Of a DNA stretch of 5,491 bases, positions 5,275-5,491 are shown in pieces (position 1 is the first letter of the stretch; every line of letters starts with the position of its first letter). Below the pieces are notes generated by a model. That model was not told where the DNA came from, did no database searches, and was given only the letters and a program-made list of their open reading frames with translations. The stretch is from an uncultured Demequina sp. (GTDB taxonomy: Bacteria > Actinomycetota > Actinomycetes > Actinomycetales > Demequinaceae). Position numbers and translations under genes: made by a program. The DNA lies in the NCBI GenBank assembly GCA_937925595.1, contig CALALQ010000509.1, forward strand, positions 1 through 5,491, written 5' to 3'.

Positions 5275-5491
5275 ATGTCGAATCAAGAGGTGGAACTGGT
5301 CATCGTCGGGTCAGGTCCCGCCGGATACACTGCGGCTGTCTACGCAGCACGTGCGGGTCTCGCGCCGGTCGTGATCGCCGGCTCGGTGACGGCGGGCGGT
5401 GCGTTGATGACGACGACCGAGGTGGAGAACTTCCCTGGCTTCGTCGATGGTGTGCAGGGTCCGGAGCTGATGGAGTCGATGCGGGCGCAGG
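5275..5491 (+). CDS. trxB: Thioredoxin-disulfide reductase, N-terminal part
   Basis: The first 72 codons of a flavoprotein that reduces thioredoxin with NADPH in the cytoplasm. The frame runs off the window. The FAD-binding motif GSGPAG is at residues 12-17, followed by [14 protein letters not shown]. The typical [16 protein letters not shown] segment follows, with the ENFPGF core that marks low-molecular-weight thioredoxin reductases. The ATG at 5275 places the Rossmann motif at the usual distance from the N-terminus. The second ATG at 5271 is in another frame. There is no ribosome site, so it is probably leaderless. The ArsR-type operator directly upstream suggests an arsenic-inducible copy, like the thioredoxin systems (arsTX) known in Microbacterium ars clusters, and not the housekeeping gene. 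Enzyme identity is secure, and the link to arsenic is an inference. Confidence 0.9.
   Translation, partial: MSNQEVELVIVGSGPAGYTAAVYAARAGLAPVVIAGSVTAGGALMTTTEVENFPGFVDGVQGPELMESMRAQ

Noticed and set aside
1..5491. CRISPR array
   Set aside because: No regularly spaced direct repeats were seen. The only tandem repeat is a two-copy in-frame unit inside a gene.

Overview
The window is strongly G+C-rich. It has actinobacterial traits: GTG starts, 4-base gene overlaps, a tRNA gene without encoded CCA, an apparently leaderless gene, and helicase-associated (HA) repeats. I infer a high-G+C actinobacterium, plausibly from the Microbacteriaceae or a relative. That placement rests on general resemblance, not on a search.

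Layout. The window opens inside the 3' end of a tRNA gene, probably tRNA-Pro (1-32), followed by a very strong intrinsic terminator (38-88). A stem-loop-rich non-coding stretch follows (89-264). Three genes then lie on the minus strand as one tight operon, transcribed from about 4225 down to 265. The first (4225-3359) encodes a tyrosine-recombinase-fold protein that has lost the nucleophile and the first catalytic arginine. The second (3362-2298) encodes a paralogous tyrosine recombinase that keeps the tyrosine but has an altered active site. The third (2301-265) encodes a 678-residue DDE-transposase-like protein with a cysteine-rich insertion. Each junction is a GTGA start/stop overlap. A 134-base divergent control region (4226-4359) separates this operon from a plus-strand gene for a small protein with two HA repeats (4360-4926), which ends at a hairpin. 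A mostly empty stretch (4945-5274) holds at most a 23-codon ORF, an inverted repeat, and an ArsR-type operator with promoter. The right edge is the start of a thioredoxin reductase gene (5275 onward).

Interpretation. The four central genes look like one mobile or genome-rearranging module: an apparently dead and a degenerate tyrosine recombinase, a DDE nuclease-like protein, and a DNA-binding accessory protein. I do not recognise this combination as a named element. It is the best candidate here for an undescribed system. The module sits between a tRNA gene and an ArsR-operator/trxB start typical of actinobacterial arsenic-resistance clusters. The simplest reading is the tRNA-proximal edge of a genomic island whose cargo is an ars operon. 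No second copy of the tRNA 3' end is present in the window, so integration into the tRNA is not shown.
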